From: Chloroflexota bacterium
Lineage (GTDB): Bacteria; Chloroflexota; Dehalococcoidia; Lucifugimonadales; UBA3495
Assembly (NCBI GenBank): GCA_028875055.1
Contig: JAPPGG010000069.1
Span: forward strand, 1-64,000
Direction of reading: 5' to 3'
DNA length: 64,000 nt
Shown here: positions 54,452 to 63,127 of the stretch, piece by piece
How positions within the stretch are numbered: position 1 is the stretch's first letter
Layout: each line of letters begins with the position of its first letter
Translations under genes and position numbers: made by a program
Notes under the pieces: generated by a model
What the model saw: only the letters and a program-made list of their open reading frames with translations
Told to the model about the DNA's origin: nothing
The model's database searches: none

Positions 54452-55273
54452 CTATTTCTTGCGGCAGACGAACATTGCCCACCCAAGTTCCTTGTTGTCC
54501 ACTGCCGCTGCGGTCTCCTTGTAGGCCTCGGCCAGGTAGGCGAACCGCTCCCGGTGCTCTTCGTTGCCCCTGGAAGCGGCGTCGCTGAGCATCAGGTAGC
54601 TGGTCTTGAGGTGCCGGGAAATATCCTCGGCCTCCAGTACCTCAAAGCCCGCGTCCTTCAATGCTACCTGGTAGGACTCGAAGGAAAAGTCCGTGTCGAA
54701 CAACAGGCGCTCGTACACAAACTTCACAGCCTTTTCGCTGATTTCCGGCTGGGGCTTGATGAGGTCGTCAAAAACGAAAATCCCTCCGGGCTGCAGGACC
54801 CGGTACACCTCTTCAAGGACCTTGATCTTGTCAGGGACGTGGTAGATGGTGGCCTGGCTCCACGCCCGGTCAAATGTCTCGTCCTGCAGGGGCAGGTCGG
54901 TGGCGGAACCCTTCTTGAAGCTGACCTTCTCCCTTACTTCTTCCGGATGCTCATCGAGGGAATCGATGGCGTTGGCAATGCGGACGCCGCTCAAGTCCAC
55001 CCCGGTTATCTGGCAGCCCACTTCCTTGCAGAGGGCTATGGCGGTTGTGCCGCTGCCGCAACCCACGTCAATAACGTTGGAGTCGGCGTGCAACTGCCCG
55101 CGCCGGGCCATAACCTTGTTCAGGTTGGAGCCTGCCTCAAGGAAGGTCATGTTGGCGCCGTCTTCGAACAAACCCCAGTGGACGCTGCCGTCCTTGTCCC
55201 ATAGAGCCCGGTAAACAGCATCTTCATGGTCGTAGTATTGTTCGGTTTCTGACTCGTTAAACTGCAATTGCAT
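54452..55273 (-). CDS. SAM-dependent methyltransferase, SDMT-like, second gene of the panD operon
   Basis: A 273-residue class I methyltransferase. The pattern [13 protein letters not shown]...VHWGLFEDG before motif I ([16 protein letters not shown]), then [16 protein letters not shown] and [18 protein letters not shown] recalls sarcosine/dimethylglycine N-methyltransferases and related small-molecule amine methyltransferases. This is my reading of the motifs, not a search. Its ATG overlaps the panD stop by 17 bp, implying coupled translation. GGAG stands seven bases upstream. Methylation of beta-alanine, the PanD product, is a testable guess. Confidence 0.85.
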   Translation of the reverse strand: MQLQFNESETEQYYDHEDAVYRALWDKDGSVHWGLFEDGANMTFLEAGSNLNKVMARRGQLHADSNVIDVGCGSGTTAIALCKEVGCQITGVDLSGVRIANAIDSLDEHPEEVREKVSFKKGSATDLPLQDETFDRAWSQATIYHVPDKIKVLEEVYRVLQPGGIFVFDDLIKPQPEISEKAVKFVYERLLFDTDFSFESYQVALKDAGFEVLEAEDISRHLKTSYLMLSDAASRGNEEHRERFAYLAEAYKETAAAVDNKELGWAMFVCRKK

Positions 55274-55625
55274 TTTCGATCTCCGTCAGATAATAGTCGA
55301 ACTCGTTGTCATCGGTAACCAGGATGGCCTTGGGCCGGACCGGTTCGTCAGTAACCTCAAAGGCCATGATGATGACCTTGTTGCCGGGGTTGGTCAGCTT
55401 GGCTGCTGCTCCCTGCACGGAAATGATGCCGCTGCCCCGTTCGCCGGAGATGGCATAGGTCTCAAACCGGGCGCCGTTGTTAACGTCACAAACCAGTACC
55501 TTCTCGTACTCCCAGATATCCGACTTGTCCATCAGATTCTGGTCGATAACAATGCTACCAATGTAGCTCTCGTCGCAGTTGGTGACCGTCGCCCGGTGAA
55601 TCTTGGACCTCATGAGTTGTCGCAT
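55257..55625 (-). CDS. panD: Aspartate 1-decarboxylase (PanD)
   Basis: A 122-residue pyruvoyl-dependent decarboxylase making beta-alanine from L-aspartate. It has the self-processing site YIGSIVID (cleavage Gly23-Ser24), the N-terminal KIHRATVT with the conserved Lys/His, Tyr21, [22 protein letters not shown] and the closing NKVIIMAFE. Length matches the family (about 125). AAGGAGGAG precedes the ATG. It is the first gene of a three-gene operon with two methyltransferases. The promoter is about 400 bp upstream, so the leader is unusually long. No other pantothenate gene is nearby. Confidence 0.95.
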   Translation of the reverse strand: MRQLMRSKIHRATVTNCDESYIGSIVIDQNLMDKSDIWEYEKVLVCDVNNGARFETYAISGERGSGIISVQGAAAKLTNPGNKVIIMAFEVTDEPVRPKAILVTDDNEFDYYLTEIENAIAV

Positions 55626-56036
55626 GTATTTCTCCTCCTTGTTTTTTCCAGTCGATTCCGATTTGGTTGTGAGTTAGAAAGCGCACAAGTCTCTACAGCC
55701 GGGGCTCAAAGAGCTACCTGGTAGAGTCGTTCCACACCTTTTGAATACGTTGCGCTGATGTTCTAGCGACTAAGTATCAGCCACACTTGCCCAACAAAGA
55801 CTCTATGTTGTTCAACGTGGAGGGAGCTAATGCTCGCAGGGGAGTTGGCGGCTCGGTAGAGAGGCTGTGTTTCCGAAGTAGGTGAAAAAACGCCGGGAAT
55901 TGATATCGTACCTTGACCCGGCACAGAAGTTCTTCTGCCTTTCGGGCTCCGTAGAGTAAGGGATGACCTTACCCTGCCGTGCTAAACTTACACGCATCCT
56001 TGGATACCCCCTTATGCTTAGGGTGCGTTGTTAGGG
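55626..56036 (-). other. Long structured 5' leader of the panD operon
   Basis: From the promoter at 56038-56066 to the panD ATG the transcript has about 400 untranslated bases. Visible folds (minus strand) include ACGCACCC...GGATGCGT near the start and a three-part stem CTCTACC-AGGTAGCTC-TTT-GAGC-CCGGCTGTAGAG around 55690-55730, where CTCTAC pairs with GTAGAG and GCTC with GAGC. I cannot match it to a known riboswitch class. No peptide with a ribosome binding site is evident. Confidence 0.45.
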
Positions 56037-56037
56037 C

Positions 56038-56066
56038 ATAATACTTTCATCCAGTACCATTGTCAA
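56038..56066 (-). promoter_or_regulatory. Strong sigma-70 promoter of the panD operon
   Basis: Minus strand TTGACA (56061-56066), 17 bp, TATTAT (56038-56043): a near-consensus promoter pointing at panD. Confidence 0.75.
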
Positions 56067-56079
56067 ATTATTATCGGGT

Positions 56080-56085
56080 TATAAT
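56080..56085 (+). promoter_or_regulatory. Possible -10 of the amidohydrolase gene
   Basis: A TATAAT preceded by GGGT, with TTGTCA only 14 bp upstream; a -35 at better spacing is not seen. It overlaps the panD promoter region on the other strand, so the two may compete. Confidence 0.35.
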
Positions 56086-56216
56086 CCTCGGTATATGTCG
56101 AGCTTCCCGCCTATCTTGCCAGGGCTCTTCAATCAAGTGGACTTTCTCGGAAACAATTGGACTAATGTACTGCGGAATTCGCCATATTTTCACGAATTTC
56201 TTTGTGAGGCAGCCTG

Positions 56217-57776
56217 ATGTTTGATTTGCTGATCGACCGGGGCCGCATTGTTGATGGTACCGGGCAAACCTGGTTCAGGGGCAGTGTCGGCGTTGAAGGA
56301 GATACCCTGACCGTATTGCGGGGCGACACATCAGCGGTGGCCGCGGACCGGGTTATCAAGGCGGACGACAAAATAATCTGCCCCGGCTTCATAGATATGC
56401 ATTCCCACTCCGACTTGATGCTCCTTACCGACCCGGCCAACGAGGCGAAGCTCAGGCAGGGCGTCACCACCGACGCCCTGGGAATGGACGGCCTTTCTTA
56501 CGCTCCCACTTCCCCGGCCCACCTCGAAGAGCTTCTGACGTACCTGGCCGCGATCAACGGCACTCCCCCGCCGGACGTGCGCTGGGGCCGGGTGAGCGAG
56601 TTCCTGGACCTGCTGAACGGCCGAGTTTCCTGTAACGTGGTCTATTTTGTTCCTCACGCCGCCATCCGGGTAGAGGCTATGGGCTGGGCGGACCGCCTTC
56701 CCACCGACGACGAAATTGTCAGGATGCAGGAACTGGCCCGGCAGGGAATGCGGGACGGCGCCTTCGGTTTCTCGACTGGACTGACCTACCCTCCAGGCGC
56801 ATACAGCGACACTGACGAACTCGTGGCCGTATGTGAGGCGATCAAGGACTTTGGCGGTTTCTACATGACCCACGCCCGCTACAGCCTGGGTGATCGACTT
56901 CTGGACCCCTTCCGGGAAGCCCTGAACGTCGGGCAGCGCAGCGGCGTTCCAGTACATATCTCCCATTACCACAGTCCCGTGGAAGGACTGGGAGTCCGCA
57001 TGGTGTCGCTGGTGGATGAAGGCAGGGAAGCCGGCATCGACGTAACCTTCGACCAGTATCCCTATCCGGCTGCCAGCACGGTGCTGCATTCGCTGCTGCC
57101 CTATTGGGTACACGCCGGGGGGCCCAGTCTTCTCTTCCGCCGCATCCACGAGCAGAGTATCCGGGACGAAATTGGCGACACGGTCGAGCCCCAGTGGGGC
57201 CTCAGCCTGGACCACTACATCTTCAGCCATATCGGGTCCAAGAAAAACAAGGAATGGGAGGGTCGCTCCCTGGTTGACTTGGCCGAACACCAGGGCAAGC
57301 GCATGGTTGACGCCATCTGCGACCTGCTCATCGAGGAGAACCTGGAAGTCGCCTTCGTTGCCCGCACCGGGAATCCAGAGAACATTCGGAACATTGCAAG
57401 GCATCCGGCCCAGATGGTCGGGTCCGACGGCCTGCTGACCGGCGACTACCCCAACCCCCGTACCTACGGCACCTTCCCCTACGTGCTGGGGCAGTTCGTG
57501 CGCGAAGAAGGCCTGTTCCCCCTGGAGGAGGGTGTGCGAAAAATGACTTCCTACCCGGCTCAGCGCCTGGGACTGAAAGACCGGGGCATCATCTGGGATG
57601 GTATGAAAGCGGACCTCGTGGTGTTCGACCCGGAGCGGGTGGAGGCCACGGCCACCTTTGAAGACCCCAAACAGTACCCGGTGGGCATCGACTACGTAAT
57701 CGTCAATGGGCGAGTCGTCATTGACGATGGGGTGCATACCGGAGCAATGGCGGGCAGGGCCCTGCGTTCCCAGTAG
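56217..57776 (+). CDS. N-acyl-D-amino-acid deacylase-type amidohydrolase
   Basis: A 519-residue metal-dependent amidohydrolase of the D-aminoacylase family. DLLIDRGRIVDGTGQTWFRG, the metal-binding PGFIDMHSHSD, GFSTGLTYPPGAYSD and the His pair in THARYS and HISHYHSP are seen. VGSDGLLTG carries the conserved catalytic Asp. The usual metal Cys (about residue 96 in D-aminoacylase) appears to fall in a region reading VTTDALGMDG, so metal content may differ. GTGAGG stands before the ATG. It hydrolyses N-acyl-D-amino acids, hydantoins or related amides; the substrate is undetermined. Confidence 0.88.
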   Translation: MFDLLIDRGRIVDGTGQTWFRGSVGVEGDTLTVLRGDTSAVAADRVIKADDKIICPGFIDMHSHSDLMLLTDPANEAKLRQGVTTDALGMDGLSYAPTSPAHLEELLTYLAAINGTPPPDVRWGRVSEFLDLLNGRVSCNVVYFVPHAAIRVEAMGWADRLPTDDEIVRMQELARQGMRDGAFGFSTGLTYPPGAYSDTDELVAVCEAIKDFGGFYMTHARYSLGDRLLDPFREALNVGQRSGVPVHISHYHSPVEGLGVRMVSLVDEGREAGIDVTFDQYPYPAASTVLHSLLPYWVHAGGPSLLFRRIHEQSIRDEIGDTVEPQWGLSLDHYIFSHIGSKKNKEWEGRSLVDLAEHQGKRMVDAICDLLIEENLEVAFVARTGNPENIRNIARHPAQMVGSDGLLTGDYPNPRTYGTFPYVLGQFVREEGLFPLEEGVRKMTSYPAQRLGLKDRGIIWDGMKADLVVFDPERVEATATFEDPKQYPVGIDYVIVNGRVVIDDGVHTGAMAGRALRSQ

Positions 57777-57804
57777 CATTGGAAGGGAATTGAAGGGAAA
57801 GCAA

Positions 57805-57830
57805 GGCGCCGGGGAACGTTCCCCGGCGCC
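57805..57830. terminator. Perfect 26-bp palindrome between convergent genes
   Basis: GGCGCCGGGGAACGTTCCCCGGCGCC pairs completely. It could act as a terminator for either strand; there is no T-run. Confidence 0.55.
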
Positions 57831-57831
57831 A

Positions 57832-57874
57832 GTAGTTCTGGACCTGGTAGTTCAGGACTGGTAGTTCAGGACGA
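57832..57874. repeat. Three 14-bp tandem repeats
   Basis: GTAGTTCTGGACCTG, GTAGTTCAGGACTG and GTAGTTCAGGACGA follow each other between the palindrome and the crotonase stop. No function is evident. Confidence 0.7.
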
Positions 57875-57889
57875 GAATAGCGGGCCAGT

Positions 57890-58663
57890 CTATCGGCCCT
57901 TCCAGACCGGGGCCCGCTTCTCGGCAAAGGCCCGTACGCCTTCCTGAGCGTCCTCGGTTTCCAGAATCTCGTTCCGCTTCTGTTGGGCGAAGTCCACCCT
58001 TTCCTGCATCCCCATTTCAGAACCCTTGATGGATGCCTCCTTGATGGCGGCCAGAGAGAGAGGGGCGTTGGCGGTGATCATTCGGGCCATCTCTTCGGCC
58101 CTGGGCATCACTTCCTCGGGCTGCACCACATAATTGACCAGCATAAGGTCCAGCGCCCTCTGAGCGTCCACGAATTCCCCGGTGAACAGGAATTCAAAGG
58201 CGATGTTCCTCGGAACCACCTGGGAGAGCAATGCGGGCCCGCTGACCGAGGAGATTCCCCGCTTGGCCTGGGGCCAGCCGAACCTGGCTTCCGTGGAAGC
58301 GATTCGAATGTCGCTGCCCAGCGCGATGCCGCATCCCTGGGCCAGGCAGATTCCGTTAATGGCGGAAATGATCGGCTTGTATATCTTGGACTGCTCCACA
58401 TAAAGGTCGCCCGTGGTTACACCTTCGTTGGCCTGGTCGTTAGCCATGGCCACCAGGTCATGGCCGGTGGAGAAAGCGCGACCCCGCCCCGTTACGATGG
58501 CGCAGCGCACTTCCGGGTTGGTTTTCACATCCTGAAACGACTCCCACAGCAGCTGACGCATATTGGGGTCAATGGCGTTCAGCTTTTCAGGTCGGTTCAT
58601 CGTAATGTAAGCGATGCCTTCCTTGATTTCGTAGATTGCTTCGGGTTCGGTCTGTGTGGTCAA
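57890..58663 (-). CDS. Enoyl-CoA hydratase/isomerase (crotonase) family protein
   Basis: A 257-residue crotonase. The oxyanion-hole motifs are GRGRAFSTGHDL and NGICLAQGCGIALGSDIRIAS; FGWPQAKRGISSVSG follows. The usual Glu of hydratases is not at the first catalytic position (AKRG..), so it may be an isomerase or hydrolase. TTG start with AGGAGGAG just upstream. It lies 87 bp behind two CoA transferases on the same strand, giving a likely operon: activate an acid with the heteromeric transferase, then hydrate or isomerise the CoA ester. Confidence 0.9.
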   Translation of the reverse strand: MTTQTEPEAIYEIKEGIAYITMNRPEKLNAIDPNMRQLLWESFQDVKTNPEVRCAIVTGRGRAFSTGHDLVAMANDQANEGVTTGDLYVEQSKIYKPIISAINGICLAQGCGIALGSDIRIASTEARFGWPQAKRGISSVSGPALLSQVVPRNIAFEFLFTGEFVDAQRALDLMLVNYVVQPEEVMPRAEEMARMITANAPLSLAAIKEASIKGSEMGMQERVDFAQQKRNEILETEDAQEGVRAFAEKRAPVWKGR

Positions 58664-58750
58664 GATATTCTCCTCCTAAGTTGTTGGCGCAGGGGAAAGC
58701 AGTCCAGGCGTGAACCTGTCCGCTCCCCGCCGTACCCAGTCCTGTTTTTC

Positions 58751-60025
58751 CTAAATTATTCGAGACCCGGTCGGCTTCGTCCCAATCACTCCGCCCGCTT
58801 CCAGGTCATCAATTTCCTCGGCGGCAATTCCCAGCAATTCCCGGTAAATCTGGCGGTTGTGCTGGCCCAGTGTGGGTGACGGCCAGTGGACCTGCCCCGG
58901 GGTTTTCGACATGCGCCAGGCGAACCCCTGGTACCACTTGGGACCCACCCGAGGATGGTCCACGTAGTTGAATGTGCCCCGGTCGGTGTAATGCGGGTTC
59001 TCCAGCAGATCAGGGCCCCGCAGCACCGGACCCGCCGGGACCCCCTTGCTCTGCAACAGGCTGGTCACTTCCCACATGTCCTTTTCGGAAACCCATGCTC
59101 CAAGGAGCGCGTCCAGCTCCCGCCGGTGCTGGAGCCTGTCCCGGTTGGTAGCAAACCGGGGATCCTGAGCCAGTTCCGGCTGTCCCAGGGCCTCCGCCAG
59201 GCCGCGCCACTGGTCGTCGTTGGTAACCCCGATAGTCACCCAGCGGTCTTCACCCTTGCAGGGGTAGGCATTCTGGGGCGCGAACCAGGGGGAGTGGTTG
59301 CCCATGCGCTGCGGTTCCTCAGCGCTGATCTGGTAGGCCACAACCTCGCCGCCGATCAGGGCCACCGCCGACTCCTGCTGGGAAACGTCCACGAACATGC
59401 CCTTTCCCGTGCGCCGCCGATATCGCAGCGCGGCCAGCAGCACCCCCGCGGCGTGGGACCCGGTAATGGGGTCGCCGTGATTTATGCCCGATTTCATTGG
59501 CCCGTCGTTGACATATCCCGTCATATGGGCCATGCCCGAAAGCTGTTCCTGCCCAATCCCATAGGCCACATAATTCTGCCAGGGACCGCTGTTGCCGAAG
59601 GCAGGCATTGAGGCGTAAATCAGGTCCGGCCGAATCTGGCGCAGGGTCTCGTAGTCGTACCCCAGGCGGGTGAGGCTGCCCTGCCGGAAATTTTCCACCA
59701 CCACGTCGCTGATGGACACCAGTTCCTCGAAAACCCGCCGGCCCTTCTCCTCTGTCAATTCCAGGGTGATACCGTACTTGCTCATGTGCAGGCAGTTGAA
59801 CCACCCGTTTCGGTTCCAGGCCTCTTCCCCGGGATCGGAATCAGGGTATGCCGCGATACCCGGGGCGGGAGCTACTGGTCCCCGGTGCGAGTCATAGACC
59901 CGCATGGATTCCATCTTGATGACCTCTGCCCCCATGTCGGCCAGCAGCTTTGTGCAGTAGGGGCCGGCCCAGATCCTGGACAGGTCGAGAATGCGAAAGT
60001 TTTTCAGGGGTTGTGCCGCGCTCAA
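58751..60025 (-). CDS. CaiB/BaiF CoA transferase, B-type subunit with catalytic Asp
   Basis: A 424-residue family III CoA transferase. ILDLSRIWAGPYCTKLLADMGAEVIKME, shown here as ILDLSRIWAGPYCTK and LLADMGAEVIK, and RYRRRTGKG are signature segments. Asp185 (in HGDPITG) is the nucleophile position. It starts with TTG directly after the stop of the upstream A-type gene; GGAG of that gene end serves as ribosome binding site, so translation is coupled. With the A-type protein it probably forms a heteromer, mirroring the pair at 9.6-12.2 kb. Confidence 0.92.
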   Translation of the reverse strand: MSAAQPLKNFRILDLSRIWAGPYCTKLLADMGAEVIKMESMRVYDSHRGPVAPAPGIAAYPDSDPGEEAWNRNGWFNCLHMSKYGITLELTEEKGRRVFEELVSISDVVVENFRQGSLTRLGYDYETLRQIRPDLIYASMPAFGNSGPWQNYVAYGIGQEQLSGMAHMTGYVNDGPMKSGINHGDPITGSHAAGVLLAALRYRRRTGKGMFVDVSQQESAVALIGGEVVAYQISAEEPQRMGNHSPWFAPQNAYPCKGEDRWVTIGVTNDDQWRGLAEALGQPELAQDPRFATNRDRLQHRRELDALLGAWVSEKDMWEVTSLLQSKGVPAGPVLRGPDLLENPHYTDRGTFNYVDHPRVGPKWYQGFAWRMSKTPGQVHWPSPTLGQHNRQIYRELLGIAAEEIDDLEAGGVIGTKPTGSRII

Positions 60026-61228
60026 CTAGATGACTCCTTCGGCAAAAAGACGTTCCACTCCCTGGCTGTCGTAGCCCAGTTCTCCCAGGACCGACAGGTT
60101 GTGCTCCGCCAGCAGCGGCGCTCTCCGGTACACCCAGGGTTCAATCTCCTTGGAGTGAGGGCTGATGGGAGGACCGGGATAGCGAAAACGGCCGGCTATG
60201 GGGTGGTCTAGCTCAACGAAATAGTCCCGGGCCACCAGCTGCTCCATTTCCAGGATGTCCTGCATTCCGGCCACGAAGGAGAATCCAAGGCCGTGGTCCT
60301 GCCCTGCCTTGAAAATGTCCACCTTGTCGTGTTCCAGCAGCCAGGGCAGCATCAGGGCGTCCACCTCGTCCGCGTTGAGCAGGCGACCCTGCCGGGAAGC
60401 GAACCGGGGATCCGCCAGTTCCTCGCTCTCCATGATCCTGGCCACCTCGGGCCAGTTCTGGTCCGGACCAGCAATAATGCCCACAAACCCGTCCTGGCAG
60501 GGGTATATGCCCCAGGCCGCGCGCCCGTACCCCCGGTTACCCACCCGGGTGAACTCCACGCCCGAGTAGCTGTACTGCATCAGGGCGTTTTCCAGGACGT
60601 TGGTGGCATATTCCGCGATGGCCAGGTCTATGTGCTGTCCCTCGCCAGTGTCTTCTGCGCAAAACAGGGCAGTCATCGTGGCGACAAAGGCGTTCTGCCC
60701 GGCGCCCAGCTGCGAAAGGGGCGCCCCTTCTTTCAGGGGAGGTTCTTCGGGCTCGCCCGTAATGTTCATCAGGCCGCCGGTGGCATAGAGGTTGATTTCG
60801 TCAGCCTTCCAGTCCCGGTAGGGGCCGGTCTGGCCGTAGTTTGAGACCGAGGTCATCACCAGGACAGGGTTAACCCTGCTCAGGGAGTCGTAGCCCAGAC
60901 CCAGGCGTTCCATCACTCCCGGCGAGAAATTCTCGACCACAATGTCGGCGTTTTCCACCAGCCTCAGCGCCAGCTCTCTGCCCTTTTCCGTTTTGAGGTC
61001 CAGGGTAATGCTCTTTTTGGAGGTATTCAGATAGAGGAACCAGGCTCCGCTTTCGCCTGGTTGACGCTCGCTGGCGAAAGGGGGAATTCCCCGTATGGGG
61101 TCCCCGACGCCCGGCCGCTCAATCTTGATGACTTCCGCGCCCAGGGTGGCCAAGAGCTTGGTGCAGTAGGGGCCGGCAAAATGGTGGGTAAAGTCGATTA
61201 CCTTTACACCTTCGAGCAATCCGGGCAT
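60026..61228 (-). CDS. CaiB/BaiF CoA transferase, A-type subunit with Gln at the catalytic Asp
   Basis: A 400-residue family III CoA transferase homologue. VKVIDFTHHFAGPYCTKLLATLGAEVIKIE (in parts FTHHFAGPYCTK, LGAEVIKIE), TGEGQHIDLAI and YPCQDG are typical. The catalytic Asp position reads Gln173 (PLSQLGAG), as in the A-type protein at 10976-12169. First gene of the operon; GGAG nine bases before the ATG. Substrate unknown; partner is the next gene downstream. Confidence 0.92.
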   Translation of the reverse strand: MPGLLEGVKVIDFTHHFAGPYCTKLLATLGAEVIKIERPGVGDPIRGIPPFASERQPGESGAWFLYLNTSKKSITLDLKTEKGRELALRLVENADIVVENFSPGVMERLGLGYDSLSRVNPVLVMTSVSNYGQTGPYRDWKADEINLYATGGLMNITGEPEEPPLKEGAPLSQLGAGQNAFVATMTALFCAEDTGEGQHIDLAIAEYATNVLENALMQYSYSGVEFTRVGNRGYGRAAWGIYPCQDGFVGIIAGPDQNWPEVARIMESEELADPRFASRQGRLLNADEVDALMLPWLLEHDKVDIFKAGQDHGLGFSFVAGMQDILEMEQLVARDYFVELDHPIAGRFRYPGPPISPHSKEIEPWVYRRAPLLAEHNLSVLGELGYDSQGVERLFAEGVI

Positions 61229-61866
61229 GGGGCGAGTCTCCTGGTGTGGCCCGCAAAGACTGGGAACGAACAGGCCGCTTGCGAGGCGGATTCCCCCTAA
61301 ATCGGGCGAAAATCAGGTTGCATTGTTGCATTGGGTTGCCGGAATTGCAAGGGCAAAAGGGTATTTTGAAGCGGCCCGGTAGCGACCGATGCCACCTGGT
61401 TAGACTTGCAGGGCGGGCCCTCGGTTTCAGTCCCTCCGTTACCCTTTCGTTCTATCTTGCCGGGAAGGCAGCTATGAGGGGGTGACGTCCGTGGAATGTT
61501 GATTGGGCCCAATTCCCATTTTTCCGTCTCCCCTCCGCTGCTTATCCCGGCTGCCCTGCCTGCACCACCAATACCGGTCATGATCAGTGGAAGAGCATGA
61601 GTTGCGCCAGTTGGTATTCCCGGAAACTCTCCAGGGCAGCCATTTGCGCTCAGGTTGGCTTAAGTCCTGGGTGTTGCACGGGCGGTTAACCCCGTCACGC
61701 TGGACCAACCCACTTCCTCAGCCGTCGGCCCCACAGGTCCAGATGGCGGAGGATTATTGGAATTAATGGAGTTCTTGCTTTCGAGTACCTCTTCACAGTT
61801 GCAGTCTGAGCAGTTGGTCCGGAGGAACAAACGACCCGCGCAGGGTACTGTCACGCCATCCTTTAT
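61229..61866. other. Long divergent intergenic region
   Basis: About 640 bp with no supported gene; small frames here lack ribosome binding sites and family resemblance. A TGCTATTCT at 61867-61875 is an extended -10 candidate for the DSD1 gene. Confidence 0.5.
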
Positions 61867-61908
61867 GCTATTCTGCCCCCGAGACTAGTTCAGGGATGGA
61901 CGACAAAG

Positions 61909-63069
61909 ATGGAGCGACCTATTTTTCAACCCGTTGGCACGCCGGTGGAAAGCCTGGATACCCCGGCCCTGGTAATTGATCTTGATATCATGGAATCCAA
62001 CATAGACACACTGCATGACTCTTTCCGCCAGTTGCTGCCGGACGGTGAGACGCCGCAAACGGACGCCTGCGTCAGGCCCCACGTCTCCTGCCACGGCTGT
62101 CCCGAAATTGCCTTGCGCCAGGTGTCGGCCGACGAAGGTCTCATAGAAATGGCTCCCAGTTGCACTGGGGGAATCGCCGTTGCTTCCCTGGGGGAGGCGG
62201 AAGTATTTGCGTCGGCGGGTTTCAATGACATCCTCATCACCGGCCGCGCTATTACCGGGCCCAAGATTCGCCGCTTGCTGGCCCTGGCCCGGGACAACTG
62301 GGTCTTTCAGGCAGTGGACAACCTCCGGAACGTGCAGAACCTTTCCGAGGCTGCCGCTGCTGAGGATGCCATCCTGGGGATCTTGGTTGATATCGATGCC
62401 GGTTATGGTCACGGCGGGGTGAGTTCCGCCACCGATGCCCTGGCGCTGGCCCGGGCAGTGGAGGACGCCCCTGGTCTCGCGCTGATGGGACTGATGGCCT
62501 ACGAGGGGCCCTACTCAACTACCAGCCAGCCCGAACTGCAGGAAGAGTCCCTGCGCCGACTGCGGGTGGTAAACGATGCCAGGGAACAGATAGAAGGCGC
62601 GGGCATCGAAATTACGCTGGTAAGCGCCGGAAGTACCTACAATTATGATGTGGCGGCCAGGATACCCGGCGTTACCGAAGTTATGGCCGGGGTCTATCCG
62701 CTGATGGACGGACAGATGTCTCGACTTCGCCCGGAACTGCAGCCAGCCGCCAGGGTGTTGTCCACGGTCATCAGCCACCCGGTGCCCGGGCGGGCGGTGG
62801 TAGATGCCGGTCATAAGACCACGGGACCGGACTTTGGAGTTGCCGCGCTGGATGACATTCCCGGCGCCGTGGCCACCCGGTTCAGCGCCGAGCATGGCAT
62901 TCTGGAGCTGGAAGGGGAAGCTACCGGCGAATTTAACCCCAACGACAAGGTGTGGCTGGTCCCCTACAACCTGTCCCTCTGCGTGAACCAGTTTGATTAC
63001 TTCCGCGCCGTTAGGGACGGCAGGCTCGTCGGATACTGGCCCATATCTGCCAGGGGCAGACTGGACTGA
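61909..63069 (+). CDS. DSD1-family (D-threonine aldolase/D-serine dehydratase-like) protein without the PLP lysine
   Basis: A 386-residue fold-type III PLP-enzyme homologue. ESLDTPALVIDLDIMESNI, GGIAVASLGEAEVFASAG, IDAGYGHGGV and VSAGSTYNYDVA match the family. The PLP-lysine motif R-x-H-x-K-x-H-K reads RPHVSCHG: Ser60 replaces the Schiff-base Lys and Gly63 the second Lys. The C-terminal metal site H-x-C is S-L-C within VPYNLSLCVNQ, although EHG is kept. It is therefore probably not an ordinary PLP enzyme. The next gene is an intact paralogue 59 bp downstream, suggesting a regulatory or hetero-oligomeric partner. Confidence 0.85.
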   Translation: MERPIFQPVGTPVESLDTPALVIDLDIMESNIDTLHDSFRQLLPDGETPQTDACVRPHVSCHGCPEIALRQVSADEGLIEMAPSCTGGIAVASLGEAEVFASAGFNDILITGRAITGPKIRRLLALARDNWVFQAVDNLRNVQNLSEAAAAEDAILGILVDIDAGYGHGGVSSATDALALARAVEDAPGLALMGLMAYEGPYSTTSQPELQEESLRRLRVVNDAREQIEGAGIEITLVSAGSTYNYDVAARIPGVTEVMAGVYPLMDGQMSRLRPELQPAARVLSTVISHPVPGRAVVDAGHKTTGPDFGVAALDDIPGAVATRFSAEHGILELEGEATGEFNPNDKVWLVPYNLSLCVNQFDYFRAVRDGRLVGYWPISARGRLD

Positions 63070-63127
63070 CCGAAGTCCCGGCCAGGGACATTCAAGATGC
63101 TTGAAGCCAGACCACGGAGGACCTGAA

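Noticed and set aside
61660..61854. Small Cys-containing frame (64 codons, minus)
   Set aside because: No ribosome binding site, no conservation signal visible and placed in a promoter region.
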